Below, piece by piece: positions 8,552 through 16,963 of a DNA stretch of 25,747 bases. The stretch spans positions 1 through 25,747 of the forward strand of contig CAZQYB010000017.1 of the NCBI GenBank assembly GCA_964597535.1. The letters are read 5' to 3'. The notes under the pieces were generated by a model. That model was not told where the DNA came from. It saw nothing but the letters and a program-made list of their open reading frames with translations, and did no database searches. How positions within the stretch are numbered: the first letter of the stretch is position 1; the number at the start of each line of letters is the position of its first letter. The DNA comes from CAZQYB01 sp964597535. Its GTDB lineage: Bacteria > Planctomycetota > Phycisphaerae > Sedimentisphaerales > Anaerobacaceae. A program made the position numbers and the translations under genes.

Positions 8552-9748
8552 TTACATCAGGCCCAAAGGATGGTCACGATTTTTCAGCGGCAGCGGCACG
8601 GGGCCTCTAACGCGGTGTGATTCGTACACTGCCATTATCATCTCCACAGCCGCTCGACCGTCATACATACTGCACTTCGGCTGCGTATCTGTCTCTATCG
8701 CCCGTATTAAATCCAGTGCGATACGGCGATTGCCCCGCTCATGGCTCTCGACATCTTTAATCGGCTCGGTCTTGCCTACACCAGCACTGGTTATCTGCTG
8801 CCACTTTGCCTTGCTTCGGCCCGGCTGCCACGTAGGGTCCTCGATAAACCACGATGTTCTCGGCCTGTCACCGCCCTCGCCTATCGTTATTATCCCTTTG
8901 CTGCCGTAAAGCCCAATTCCCCAACGCTTGCCAATACCATATCGTGCCCGGTGAGATGAAAAATATCCCACTGCAAGCCCGTCGAACCGGTACATCGCAT
9001 TTATCTCATCGCCTGCTACCGGACCGTAACCTTCCCTGCCCTCAACCACCTCTTTTTTGGTAACCCGTCTTCCTTTTTGCCGCACCTCGGCAAAACACCA
9101 CAACGGGTCGCCGGCAATCAGCCGCATCAGGTCCATTGTGTGACTCCCAAGGCACATAAGGTCAAAACCGGCGCCTCGTTTATCCTCTTTGCCACGCCCG
9201 CGAAGCTCCAGCAAGTCCCCAATCCTGTCCCCGCGGACCATTTCGCAGATTAGCTCCATTGTCGGACTGTAGCGCCGCTCGTGTGCTACCGCAAGTTTTA
9301 GACCCTTCTTCTCGAATGCAGCAATTATCTCGTCCGCCTCGCGCAGTGTTCGGCACATTGGCTTTTCGAGAAATACGTGTGCTCCGGCCTCCGCACAGGC
9401 AATCAACATATCTCGATGGCAGTCTATCCATCGTGGAGCCACGCTGACAATGTCAGGCCGTTCCTTTCGGAGCATCTCGCGATAATCGGCGTACGTCTTT
9501 TCGACCTTTGCCCTTTTCGCCGCCTTGGCACGGCCCCTGGCGTCTTCGTCTGCCACAGCCACAACTTCGGCCTGTTCGATATCATTCCAGACCTCATCAA
9601 GCCCGTGCCCGTAGTCACCCCGCCCGGTCCTGCCGATTACCGCCACACGATACTTGCGGGGTTTCGCGGATGCAGAAGTCGCAAAGGCCAGCGCAACGGT
9701 CGCAGCCACAGAGCCTTTAACAAAATCTCTGCGCGTAATTGGCTTTAT
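8552..9748 (-). CDS. Gfo/Idh/MocA-family oxidoreductase with Tat signal, apparent ATA start
   Basis: The body has VAVIGRTGRGDYGHG as nucleotide-binding loop and LEKPMCRT carrying the catalytic EKP (residues 128-130). The first canonical start (GTG at 9709) would begin inside the hydrophobic signal region. Reading upstream in frame to the TGA at 9754-9752 gives K-P-I-T-R-R-D-F-V-K-G-S, a textbook Tat motif. The codon expected to be the start, ATA at 9748-9746, sits 7 nt after an AAGGG ribosome-binding site. I therefore place the start at 9748 (398 aa), as a non-AUG start, a sequencing error or a mutation. The GTG start would leave 385 aa without the twin arginines. It probably acts in the periplasm on a sugar. 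It is a different subfamily from the neighbour at 7226-8506. Confidence 0.8.
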   Translation of the reverse strand: MKPITRRDFVKGSVAATVALAFATSASAKPRKYRVAVIGRTGRGDYGHGLDEVWNDIEQAEVVAVADEDARGRAKAAKRAKVEKTYADYREMLRKERPDIVSVAPRWIDCHRDMLIACAEAGAHVFLEKPMCRTLREADEIIAAFEKKGLKLAVAHERRYSPTMELICEMVRGDRIGDLLELRGRGKEDKRGAGFDLMCLGSHTMDLMRLIAGDPLWCFAEVRQKGRRVTKKEVVEGREGYGPVAGDEINAMYRFDGLAVGYFSSHRARYGIGKRWGIGLYGSKGIITIGEGGDRPRTSWFIEDPTWQPGRSKAKWQQITSAGVGKTEPIKDVESHERGNRRIALDLIRAIETDTQPKCSMYDGRAAVEMIMAVYESHRVRGPVPLPLKNRDHPLGLM

Positions 9749-9820
9749 CGCTCATCCCTTTCCATAGCGATAATTCTTAAGCACCAAAATCCGGTTATTG
9801 AAGCATTGCTCTAAACGGAC

Positions 9821-11305
9821 TTACTTCGGTTCTGCGCCGATTGCCTTGACGTAATCCTGGTACATCGCATTGCGGTCAATCTTACTGCCTTTGGGCGCCG
9901 AATAAATCGCGACAGCAAAACCGAGATGGAATTTTTCACCTTTCTTGACCAGAACGTCCTGGCGGTCGAGCCCGGCCACTTTTTTGCGGCCGAATGGATT
10001 AGCCGCGATAAGACCGTAGTCGCGAGCATGATACCAGCTTTGGCGGAAATTCTTCGGGTCGGGCATTACGGTCATACCGATAAGCGTATCATCAATCACG
10101 CCGCTGTAGTCACACCAGTCGGACGCCTTGCCATACAAGTTCTCTGCGCCCTTGAGCCCGTCGGCGTTAAGAATTTGTCCGCCGTAACGCTCCTCAATCG
10201 GAGTCTGGACGCGAATACCCAAGCCATACTCCTCGTCATCGCCGAAAACAAGGTCGCTCTCGTCGGATGAAATCGTACTGTCGTAGATGAGCAGATAGTA
10301 ATTCTCTCGGGCAACAATTGTATACTTGCATATTTCGTGGGCGATTCGGTTGCCGCTTGAGTCTTTTGAGTCAAGATAAAAATTGCTGACGGTAAAGCTG
10401 CCTTTTCCGGGGCCGCCTTGCGGCTTGCCGATGAACATTTCATGCTCGGTCTTTTTCTTCAGTCGCCAGTAATCATTTCCGTTGATACCAGCGAACGTCA
10501 GCCAGATACCCGGATGGTATTCGGCGTGGTCCATCGAGTCCTTGCCTTCAATCGGAGGATGGTTCCTGCTAACCTGAACACCAGAAGGAGTCTTCACGTG
10601 GGCAAAATAAGGTCTCGGGGTCTTGCTGCTTCCCGTATAGTATGAAGCGAAAGGTTTTCCGCCGATTGTGATTTGCAGGCCGGTCGGCACATACTTAAAG
10701 CCCACCGCAGGACCTGCAGCGATGTCGTCATCGTCGTCACCATCGTCGTCATCATCGTCATCAGCCTCTTCTGCCGCTGCGGCCTTGGCGCTCCATTCCT
10801 TTTCCTGCTCATCTGTATAGCTCAGATTCGCTGAACCTATAGAAACGGCAGCTTGGCCGGCCCAGCTCCACTGGACTTTCATATTACAGTCATACCCGGC
10901 GCCTCCTTTAACGTAACGCACTTCGATCGGGTACTTCTTGCCCTTGCTCATAGACATGGTGCCGGTGGCTTTGCCCTTGTTTGCCGCAACCACGCTTTTG
11001 CCGGCAATCAGGATTTGTACACTCTGGTCTGCCTCAGCCTGGAAGGTTATTTTTCCGCTGGCGGGTGCAGCAATTGAACCCTGCCATATACCGGACCATT
11101 GCTGCCCGTGGCCGTCGCCTTCGCCCCACGAGGTCTCAAGGCTGTAAAGGCTGGACATATGCTCGAGGTCGGTGAAATCCTCCGAACCGTACTGCCCACC
11201 TATCAGCCCCGCTGCGGCTGAGGCTGTCTGCGCATTAAGCGAAAAAGCCGCCGCAACTGAAACAACAGCCAGCATTACAACAATCAGTCTCGTCTTTCTG
11301 TTCAT
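9821..11305 (-). CDS. Secreted PA14-like / poly-Asp / DUF6807 fusion protein
   Basis: A 494-aa protein with a Sec signal peptide (residues 1-30, ending TASA). Residues about 33-165 look like a PA14-type beta sandwich (GLIGGQYG start, WSGIWQGSI, then ADQSVQILIAGKSVV), a fold often used to bind carbohydrate. An acidic linker of 13 residues, 12 of them Asp (182-194), follows. Residues about 205-490 are a DUF6807 domain ('PmoA family', not the methane monooxygenase subunit), with GLQITIGGKPFASYY, the conserved DH-x3-H-x-GI motif (259-266) and SWYHARDYGLIAANPFG. AAAGGG lies 8 nt before the ATG. The DUF6807 part is a distant paralogue of the two proteins upstream. Function is unproven; neighbouring oxidoreductases suggest glycoside or sugar processing. 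Confidence 0.8.
   Translation of the reverse strand: MNRKTRLIVVMLAVVSVAAAFSLNAQTASAAAGLIGGQYGSEDFTDLEHMSSLYSLETSWGEGDGHGQQWSGIWQGSIAAPASGKITFQAEADQSVQILIAGKSVVAANKGKATGTMSMSKGKKYPIEVRYVKGGAGYDCNMKVQWSWAGQAAVSIGSANLSYTDEQEKEWSAKAAAAEEADDDDDDDGDDDDDIAAGPAVGFKYVPTGLQITIGGKPFASYYTGSSKTPRPYFAHVKTPSGVQVSRNHPPIEGKDSMDHAEYHPGIWLTFAGINGNDYWRLKKKTEHEMFIGKPQGGPGKGSFTVSNFYLDSKDSSGNRIAHEICKYTIVARENYYLLIYDSTISSDESDLVFGDDEEYGLGIRVQTPIEERYGGQILNADGLKGAENLYGKASDWCDYSGVIDDTLIGMTVMPDPKNFRQSWYHARDYGLIAANPFGRKKVAGLDRQDVLVKKGEKFHLGFAVAIYSAPKGSKIDRNAMYQDYVKAIGAEPK
10724..10762 (-). repeat. GAC/GAT trinucleotide tract encoding poly-aspartate
   Basis: On the plus strand this is an imperfect run of GTC/ATC triplets, with one ACC, that encodes residues 182-194 of the PA14/DUF6807 protein (seven Asp, one Gly, five Asp). 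It joins the two domains. Its length could vary by slippage, and the acidic stretch could act as a flexible spacer or bind Ca2+. Confidence 0.7.
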
Positions 11306-11569
11306 ACCATTTCCCTTTCAAAAAAAACACAACAACAGCTCTAATTTGATGTTCACATGCCAGTTTTTAGACGTGCGGGCCCGCTGGTTTTATGCACAAT
11401 CGCCCTTATTCCCGCAATTTTACGCAGTCAAACAAGCGATTATATACGCACCTTTCGGTAATATCTACACTTTGCACTGAAGATATGCCGCCAAAACGCC
11501 GATTATCCCGCCCATTTGGCCCAAAAATCCTCAGCTATCGTTGCATCAAGGCAAATATCCACTCAGTCT
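11306..11569. other. Intergenic region (264 bp) before the PA14/DUF6807 gene
   Basis: No ORF on either strand looks real here. It holds a perfect 10-bp palindrome GCGGGCCCGC (11375-11384) and a minus-strand TATAAT (11444-11439) without a convincing -35 box. It is long for an operon spacer and may hold a separate promoter for the gene at 9821-11305. No terminator with a T tract was seen after the DUF6807 gene that ends at 11570. Confidence 0.35.
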
Positions 11570-12598
11570 CTACTGCTTCGCAGACTTCGCAAAGACCTTG
11601 AATCTTTCCTCAAGCTGCTCTTTCGTCCTTATACCCTCATAGGCAATCACAAGAAACCTGAAGTGCACCCTTTGGCCCGGCTTGAGCGTGAGCCGAAGCG
11701 GTATCACGGGGTTCTTCTTATATTTGCTCTGTCTTTGAAAATCACCCTGTCCCAGAGGATTGGCTGAAAATAAACCGTAATTTCTCGCATGCCAATAGGT
11801 CGGATAGTTTATGCTCTCCGGATGGTTGAGAATAGCAACACCAACCACTTTTCCTTGTTTTACGCCTTGCAGAGCGACCCATCGGGCGCGCTTACCCCAT
11901 ACATTCTTCGCCGTCTCATCGCCGTTGGAGCTGAAGTACCTGCCGGTTCCTGAAACAGATTCTTTCGGCAGGGGCATCCCCGGACGCAGTTTTACTTTTG
12001 CCCTGCCCTCTCGCAGACAGTCGGCTAACCGAATCGCAAACACGCCTTCCTCGGTATCTTCAAATGTTACCGTGGTGTCTTTGGCCGTCAGGTCCATAAC
12101 AAAATCAATAGCATATTCACCTTCATGCTCGCCGGCCAAAAAGACCATACTTCTCTTTTCTTCCAGCACCACTTTGCCCTTCTTGTCTATCCAGTGAGCG
12201 ATTGTCGAAAGCTCACCCTTGCCTACTCCTCCAGCCGTTTCCGTTGTCTTTATGTGTTTTATCTGAGGCGGCGGCTTGACATTGTTCCAGAATTTCGTGC
12301 CGTTGACGCCATCTACTGTGAAGAAAATACCTACGTGATGCAGATGGTCATCGGTTCCGCCTTCCAGTTCCACCAGCGGGTGCCTGCGGCTCACTTCTAT
12401 ACCCGACGGCGTACGCACCGGGACTAAGACCGGCTTGGGCAGCTCATCTCCGAAAAGATAACTCGTAAAAAGCTTGCCGCCGATTGTCACGTCAACCCTG
12501 TTGTCACCCTTTACGAGCTCAACCTTGGGCTTCGTCTGTCCTGCCAGTGCTATTACCACAAGCACTAACACTGCCACAACGAATATGCTCTTTTTCAT
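11570..12598 (-). CDS. Secreted DUF6807 ('PmoA family') protein (342 aa)
   Basis: The start is set at ATG 12598 (MKKSIFVVAVLVLVVIALAG). AAAGG lies 7 nt upstream and translation then opens with a signal peptide; an upstream in-frame ATG at 12673 would add 25 hydrophilic residues ahead of it. DUF6807 spans almost the whole mature protein: VDVTIGGKLFTSYLFG, TPSGIEVSRRHPL, DDHLHHVGIFF (83-93), and near the C-terminus NYPTYWHARNYGLFSANPLG. It is a close tandem paralogue of the protein at 12850-13851. The DNA is also recognisably similar in the YPTYWHAR region, suggesting duplication. It has about 17 more residues (Lys/Pro-rich, before SGTGRYFSSNGDE) than its paralogue. Biochemical role unknown; its context suggests sugar or glycoside metabolism. 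Confidence 0.83.
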   Translation of the reverse strand: MKKSIFVVAVLVLVVIALAGQTKPKVELVKGDNRVDVTIGGKLFTSYLFGDELPKPVLVPVRTPSGIEVSRRHPLVELEGGTDDHLHHVGIFFTVDGVNGTKFWNNVKPPPQIKHIKTTETAGGVGKGELSTIAHWIDKKGKVVLEEKRSMVFLAGEHEGEYAIDFVMDLTAKDTTVTFEDTEEGVFAIRLADCLREGRAKVKLRPGMPLPKESVSGTGRYFSSNGDETAKNVWGKRARWVALQGVKQGKVVGVAILNHPESINYPTYWHARNYGLFSANPLGQGDFQRQSKYKKNPVIPLRLTLKPGQRVHFRFLVIAYEGIRTKEQLEERFKVFAKSAKQ

Positions 12599-12849
12599 GA
12601 TACAACCTTTCCCTTTCTTTATTTTGTGCAAAGCCACACACTCTGCGCTACTATTGCGTTCGCCTGATTGCAAATCCTGCTCCTGCCCGAAGAAAACAAC
12701 TCGTCTTTTGGTTTACATTCAACGGTCAAAGATAACGTAGCATAATAACATAAGAGCCGGTGTGATGCGAGAGAAAAAAACGAAAAGTTCACGATATCGA
12801 GATGTTACAGCAAAGACATACTGCCATTTGGCATCGTTGGTGCCTGCTG
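12599..12849. other. Intergenic region (251 bp) between the two DUF6807 paralogues
   Basis: No gene recognised. Just past the stop of the 12850-13851 gene is TGCCA-TT-TGGCA (12822-12833), with overlapping GGCA/TGCC arms at 12830-12844. These lack the T tract of an intrinsic terminator. I saw no convincing promoter for the downstream gene, though the spacing suggests one may exist. Confidence 0.3.
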
Positions 12850-13851
12850 CTATTTTATGAATTCCCTGAAGCGCCGTTCCAGTTGGTCCTTTGTTCTATC
12901 GCCTTCGTAGATAATCGTTCGAAACCCAAAATGGGCCGTCTCGCCCGGTTCAAGCGCGAAATTGAGCGGCTTTGCGCTTTCCGGATTTCGTTTCTTTTCA
13001 AAATCATACTGGCCCAGCGGATTGGCTGAAAACAGCCCGTAAGGCCGCGCATGCCAATAGGTCGGATAGTTCACGCTCGTCGGATGATTAAAAATGGCAA
13101 TACCAGTTGTTTTGCCGTCTTTTTCTCCCTGCAGACGCACCCATTGGGCACGCTTGCCCCATATATTTTTGTTGACCGGACTTTTGTCGCCGTTAGAGCT
13201 CAAATAATTACCGCTGCCGTCATCTTCTCGTAGCCAGTCGGCAACTCGAATCGCAAACATACCTTCCTTGGTATCTTCAAACACCACCTTGCTATCCTGG
13301 GCTGTAAGATTTATGCTAAAATCAATAGTATATTCGTCCTCACCTGCCGCAAATACCATATCCCTGTTCTCTTCCAGCAACGTTCGCCCGCTCTTGCCTA
13401 CCCAGTGCATTACAGTCGAGAGCGTGCCTTTGCCGGTGCCGGGTTTCATTTTTGTCACTTTTACGTGTCTTATCTGCGGCAAAGAAGTAGTATTTTCCCA
13501 GAAGCCGTCGCCGTTAACCTTGTCGCAGGCGAAGAAGATGCCAACCTGGTGTGGATGGTCTTTTTCTTCGCTTTCCACTTCCAGCAGGGGGTAGCCGCGA
13601 TTCACTGCAATACCCGAAGGCGTGTTTACAGGAAACAGGACCGGCTTGGCCAAGAAGCCTTTGTTGTGCTTGTCGGCTCCCTTGACTAATTTGTAATGTT
13701 CGCATCCATAGAGATAACTCGTGAAATGTGCTCCCCCAATAATCACATCAATTTTGTTGTCGCCCCTTACAAACGCCACTTTGGGGCCCGTCTGGCAGCC
13801 TCCTGCGAAAGCCAGCAGCCCTATAAGTAAGCTGACAATACTATGTTTCAC
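12850..13851 (-). CDS. DUF6807 ('PmoA family') lipoprotein (333 aa)
   Basis: It starts with GTG at 13851, 19 nt after the stop of the preceding oxidoreductase gene; the AGGAAGG upstream is rather far (13 nt). The N-terminus is a lipoprotein signal ending FAGGC (Cys19), so it is probably membrane-anchored, unlike its secreted neighbour. Conserved stretches are IDVIIGGAHFTSYLYG, NTPSGIAVNRGYPLLEV, DHPHQVGIFF (98-107) and NYPTYWHARPYGLFSANPLG. Relative to the paralogue at 11570-12598 it has an extra loop around residues 50-70 (HYKLVKGADKHNKG) and lacks the Lys/Pro-rich insert. Likely co-transcribed with the oxidoreductase gene at 13871-15274. Confidence 0.83.
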   Translation of the reverse strand: MKHSIVSLLIGLLAFAGGCQTGPKVAFVRGDNKIDVIIGGAHFTSYLYGCEHYKLVKGADKHNKGFLAKPVLFPVNTPSGIAVNRGYPLLEVESEEKDHPHQVGIFFACDKVNGDGFWENTTSLPQIRHVKVTKMKPGTGKGTLSTVMHWVGKSGRTLLEENRDMVFAAGEDEYTIDFSINLTAQDSKVVFEDTKEGMFAIRVADWLREDDGSGNYLSSNGDKSPVNKNIWGKRAQWVRLQGEKDGKTTGIAIFNHPTSVNYPTYWHARPYGLFSANPLGQYDFEKKRNPESAKPLNFALEPGETAHFGFRTIIYEGDRTKDQLERRFREFIK

Positions 13852-13870
13852 TGTTGATATTTTTCCTTCC

Positions 13871-15274
13871 TCACCGGTTTGCCAGCTCCAGAGCTTCTGT
13901 TGTTATGTTATACTTTGCTTTCATATTTGAAACTTCCCACTTCGGCAGCTTCCCTTCTACCAGGTATTTCAGATACCTTTTTGTAACCTCCCTGAAGTGT
14001 GCTTCGTGGCCGATGCGATACTTGTCGGGTATCATTACGTGGCAGGCAGGGCCTTTCTGGCTGTAAGTTACATCTGGGTATTTTCTCTGTAGCTCGGCGA
14101 TTGTTTTTCCCATTGCTTTTGAAAATTCATCCATGCTCGTACCTGCCGTTGCCTCGACATATAGCTCCGTGCGATAGTTCTGTTCCTTACCCTGGCGGAT
14201 AATCACGTTCGCCTTGCTGCCTTTCACAATCGAATAATGAGTGTCACCCGCACCTTCAGGGGCCTGGAAATTCCATTTTACTGCTGCTTTTGAATGAATA
14301 CCCTTCACAGTAAAGATTATTTCGCCGTTGGCATAACAGCCAAGTACCCCGTTGTCGTTTAGTTTTTCTTTCAGGAAAGGCGGAAAGTCCTCCAGTCTCG
14401 TCACCTTCTTATACTGTTGGCGTGTAATCATAGTCGGCCGGCGTCTGGCCTTCTTTATCACAATATCTTTTCGGTAATCGATAGCTTCTTCCGGAAAGCA
14501 CTCCCACATCACTAAATCCACCAGGTGCGTCGTCACGTCCACGATTCCCTCACCTTGTTGCGTGGTGTCGAAATACCATCCCGGCCGCTTGATGGGATTG
14601 CCGGCTACGTATTTGAAAAAGTGATGCACGCTTTCCTTTACCACCGCAGGATCGTCCACCGTCCCCTTTTGCAGTTCGCCGAAAAGGTCCTTGTTGTGCA
14701 TCAGCTCTTTTTGCAAAACCGTTGTGATTTCGGAGCGCTCCGTCATAATATCGTAAAGCAGGACCCCTTTCTTTTTCGCAAGTACGAATGCTTCCTGCAA
14801 AAGATTGTAGCCGGTGGCGTCGATGCACATCGGCTTGTCCGCCAGCACATTTAGTCCCGCTTCCACGCACGCCTTGATGTATTCGGCTTTTTTCTTGTTA
14901 TTACCCGATATCACAACCACATTGCCCGGCTTCTCTATCAGCATCTTTCCCAAAAAGTCATCGCCGGTATATGCCTTTTGTTCCCAACTGGTCGGCTTTT
15001 CCGCCCTCGTATTAAATCCTTCGATTCGTTTCAGATGGTCCTTGACGTCCGGCCCCTTCGGAGCATACACGTGCACCATAGGTGAGACCTGTTCGTACGT
15101 CGTTTTCTGCACCAACGCTGCGTGGAAGTGTCCCGGGTCGAGTGTCATCAGCTTCACTTCGCCCTTGGCCCCTATGAATTTTTTCATCGCAGTCTCCTTT
15201 TTAGCGCAGGAAACCGAGATAACCATCAAACCAGCCGCCAGGGCTGCCAGGCCCGCTTTTCTCGTCATAGCCAT
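13871..15274 (-). CDS. Exported oxidoreductase with C-terminal 'Oxidoreduct_C'-type domain (467 aa)
   Basis: A Gfo/Idh/MocA-related protein of the subgroup with DPGHFHAALVQ (46-56) after the first strand and VLADKPMC (144-150) in place of EKP. The family's C-terminal domain carries GIVDVTTHLVDLVMWECFP and HSKAAVKWNFQAPEGAGDTH. The N-terminus (MAMTRKAGLAALAAGLMVIS then VSC at 21-23) is a signal peptide with a weak lipobox, so lipidation is possible but not certain. GGAG lies 8 nt before ATG 15274. It is the first gene of the minus-strand cluster, with its own candidate promoter at 15346-15373. Substrate unknown. Confidence 0.82.
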   Translation of the reverse strand: MAMTRKAGLAALAAGLMVISVSCAKKETAMKKFIGAKGEVKLMTLDPGHFHAALVQKTTYEQVSPMVHVYAPKGPDVKDHLKRIEGFNTRAEKPTSWEQKAYTGDDFLGKMLIEKPGNVVVISGNNKKKAEYIKACVEAGLNVLADKPMCIDATGYNLLQEAFVLAKKKGVLLYDIMTERSEITTVLQKELMHNKDLFGELQKGTVDDPAVVKESVHHFFKYVAGNPIKRPGWYFDTTQQGEGIVDVTTHLVDLVMWECFPEEAIDYRKDIVIKKARRRPTMITRQQYKKVTRLEDFPPFLKEKLNDNGVLGCYANGEIIFTVKGIHSKAAVKWNFQAPEGAGDTHYSIVKGSKANVIIRQGKEQNYRTELYVEATAGTSMDEFSKAMGKTIAELQRKYPDVTYSQKGPACHVMIPDKYRIGHEAHFREVTKRYLKYLVEGKLPKWEVSNMKAKYNITTEALELANR

Positions 15275-15345
15275 ATCCTTATCTCCAACTGAACATCCGC
15301 ATACCAGGGGTTCTTATTATTGTATTTGCTGAAATCCGTGTCGTT

Positions 15346-15373
15346 ATTGTATTCGTTTGTCTTTTGTGCTCAA
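15346..15373 (-). promoter_or_regulatory. Candidate sigma70-type promoter for the minus-strand cluster
   Basis: On the minus strand TTGAGC (15373-15368) and TACAAT (15351-15346) are separated by 16 bp. Transcription would begin near 15339 and leave a leader of about 65 nt before ATG 15274. The -10 box matches 5 of 6 consensus bases and the -35 box 4 of 6. Confidence 0.45.
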
Positions 15374-15437
15374 GCTTTATTCTGGCATTATTCTTCTTTT
15401 TTCTTCCACCCTCGGCTCCCCGACTGTAAAATTATCT

Positions 15438-15468
15438 TTGACAACCATAACAAGATTATTAATATAGC
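15438..15468 (+). promoter_or_regulatory. Candidate promoter for the Tat lipoprotein pair
   Basis: A perfect TTGACA (15438-15443) is followed by AATATA after 17 bp or TATAGC (15463-15468) after 19 bp. Transcription would begin near 15474, about 98 nt before the ATG at 15572. Together with the opposing promoter it makes 15275-15571 a divergent control region. The A/T-rich sequence between the two promoters is a natural place for a shared regulator. Confidence 0.45.
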
Positions 15469-15571
15469 AAACAGAATCAGATTTTGGAATGTGAAACTGT
15501 GGCCGTATATATGGTTTTTGCCGGACAAAAAAATTTCTTAACCACAATAATTAAGTTTAAGGAGGAAAGAA

Positions 15572-16963
15572 ATGGCTTCCAAATCCAAAAAAATCTCACG
15601 TCGTGAATTCCTTGACCGTAGTACGAAGACCGCTGCCGGTGTCCTGGCTGCAGGTGCTTTGGCATCCTGTGCTGAGCCGCAAGTCGCGTATGCCCCGGGA
15701 AGTCGTGTCATCGGTGCCAACGACCGCATCAATATGGCCGTCATAGGTATCAGAGGACGCGGCGGTAACCACATAGGGGAATTTGCCAAAATTCCTAACG
15801 TTCGGGTCAAAACCCTCTGTGATATTGACGAAAGGCTCTATGCCGACCGCGTCAAGCAGGTTGCCGATAGCCAGGGTTACACTCCCAACACCGAGTATGA
15901 CCTTCGCCGCGTCTTCGAGGATAAGGACATCGACGCCATCTCGACAGCCACCCCAAACCACTGGCACGCCCTTGTTACTATATGGGCCTGCCAGGCGGGA
16001 AAGCACGTCTTTGTCGAAAAACCCTGCTCGCACAACATCTTTGAAGGCCGAAAAATGATTGAAGCCGCCCGCAAATATAATCGTGTTGTTTACGTTGGCT
16101 TCCAGGGCCGCTCCAGCAAAAATGTCCGACAGGCAATGAAGTTCATCCACGACGGCGGGCTCGGAGATATATATATGGCCAAGGGCCTCTGCTACAAGCC
16201 ACGTGACGGCTGGAAGGTAGTTCCTGACGGCCCCGTCCCCAAAGGCGTCCATTATGACCTGTGGCTCGGACCGGCTGATTATCAGCCATTTAACGAAAAT
16301 CGCTTCCATTACAAGTGGCACTGGTTCTGGAATACGGGCAATGGTGACATCGGCAACCAGGGCGTCCACCAGATGGACGTCGCGCGTTGGGGTATAAACA
16401 AAAACGAGCATCCCGTCAAAATCAGTTCCTCCGGTGGATACTTCGCCTTCCCCAACTGTGACCAGCAAACAGCTAACATCCAGACCGTGGTTTTTGAATA
16501 CGCCGACGGCAAAATCATCCAGTTCGAGGTCCGAGGCCGGCACACCAATGACGAGAAGGGAGTCAGAATCGGCAATCTCTTCTTCGGAACCAAGGGCTGG
16601 ATGTGCCTCAATAGCAGCGGCGATACCTGGGAGACCTTCTTAGGCCGAAGAAACGAGCCAGGCCCCGCTTCCGAAGGCGCCGAAGCCGGCGCCGACCCCT
16701 CGGATTTGACCGGCTCCGGTGGCGGCGGACACTTTGCTAATTTCATCCGTGCTCTTCGCTCCGGCAGGAAAGAAGACATCACTGCTGATATTGAGGGAGG
16801 ACATTTGTCCACTGCGCTGTGTCATATGGCGAATATCTCCTATCGACTCGGACGCAAGCTTGTTTTCGATGGGGCCGCGGAAAAATTCGTAGGCGACAAA
16901 CAGGCAAACCGTATGCTGACGCGAAAATACCGAAAACACTACGTCGTGCCCAAGAGGGTATAG
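15572..16963 (+). CDS. Tat-exported Gfo/Idh/MocA-family oxidoreductase lipoprotein (463 aa)
   Basis: Preceded by AAGGAGG, 5 nt from the ATG. The signal combines ISRREFLDRS (8-17), a hydrophobic stretch and the lipobox LASC (Cys33), so it is predicted to be a Tat-translocated lipoprotein. The nucleotide-binding loop is MAVIGIRGRGGNH and the catalytic EKP lies at 149-151 (FVEKPCSHN). The C-terminal domain has HYDLWLGPADY, GNQGVHQMDVARWGI and the terminal GRKLVFD...ANRMLTRKYRKHY block shared with the protein at 7226-8506, so these two are paralogues. The next gene starts directly after its stop codon, so the two are co-translated. The Rossmann domain and Tat export fit a protein exported folded with its dinucleotide bound; sugar substrate unknown. 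Confidence 0.88.
   Translation: MASKSKKISRREFLDRSTKTAAGVLAAGALASCAEPQVAYAPGSRVIGANDRINMAVIGIRGRGGNHIGEFAKIPNVRVKTLCDIDERLYADRVKQVADSQGYTPNTEYDLRRVFEDKDIDAISTATPNHWHALVTIWACQAGKHVFVEKPCSHNIFEGRKMIEAARKYNRVVYVGFQGRSSKNVRQAMKFIHDGGLGDIYMAKGLCYKPRDGWKVVPDGPVPKGVHYDLWLGPADYQPFNENRFHYKWHWFWNTGNGDIGNQGVHQMDVARWGINKNEHPVKISSSGGYFAFPNCDQQTANIQTVVFEYADGKIIQFEVRGRHTNDEKGVRIGNLFFGTKGWMCLNSSGDTWETFLGRRNEPGPASEGAEAGADPSDLTGSGGGGHFANFIRALRSGRKEDITADIEGGHLSTALCHMANISYRLGRKLVFDGAAEKFVGDKQANRMLTRKYRKHYVVPKRV

Noticed and set aside
9821..13851. Methane monooxygenase subunit PmoA
   Set aside because: The family nickname 'PmoA family' of DUF6807 is misleading. These are soluble secreted or lipid-anchored proteins without the membrane helices of the real enzyme.
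15596..16543. Minus-strand ORF of 315 aa
   Set aside because: Antisense to the Tat lipoprotein oxidoreductase; no motif.
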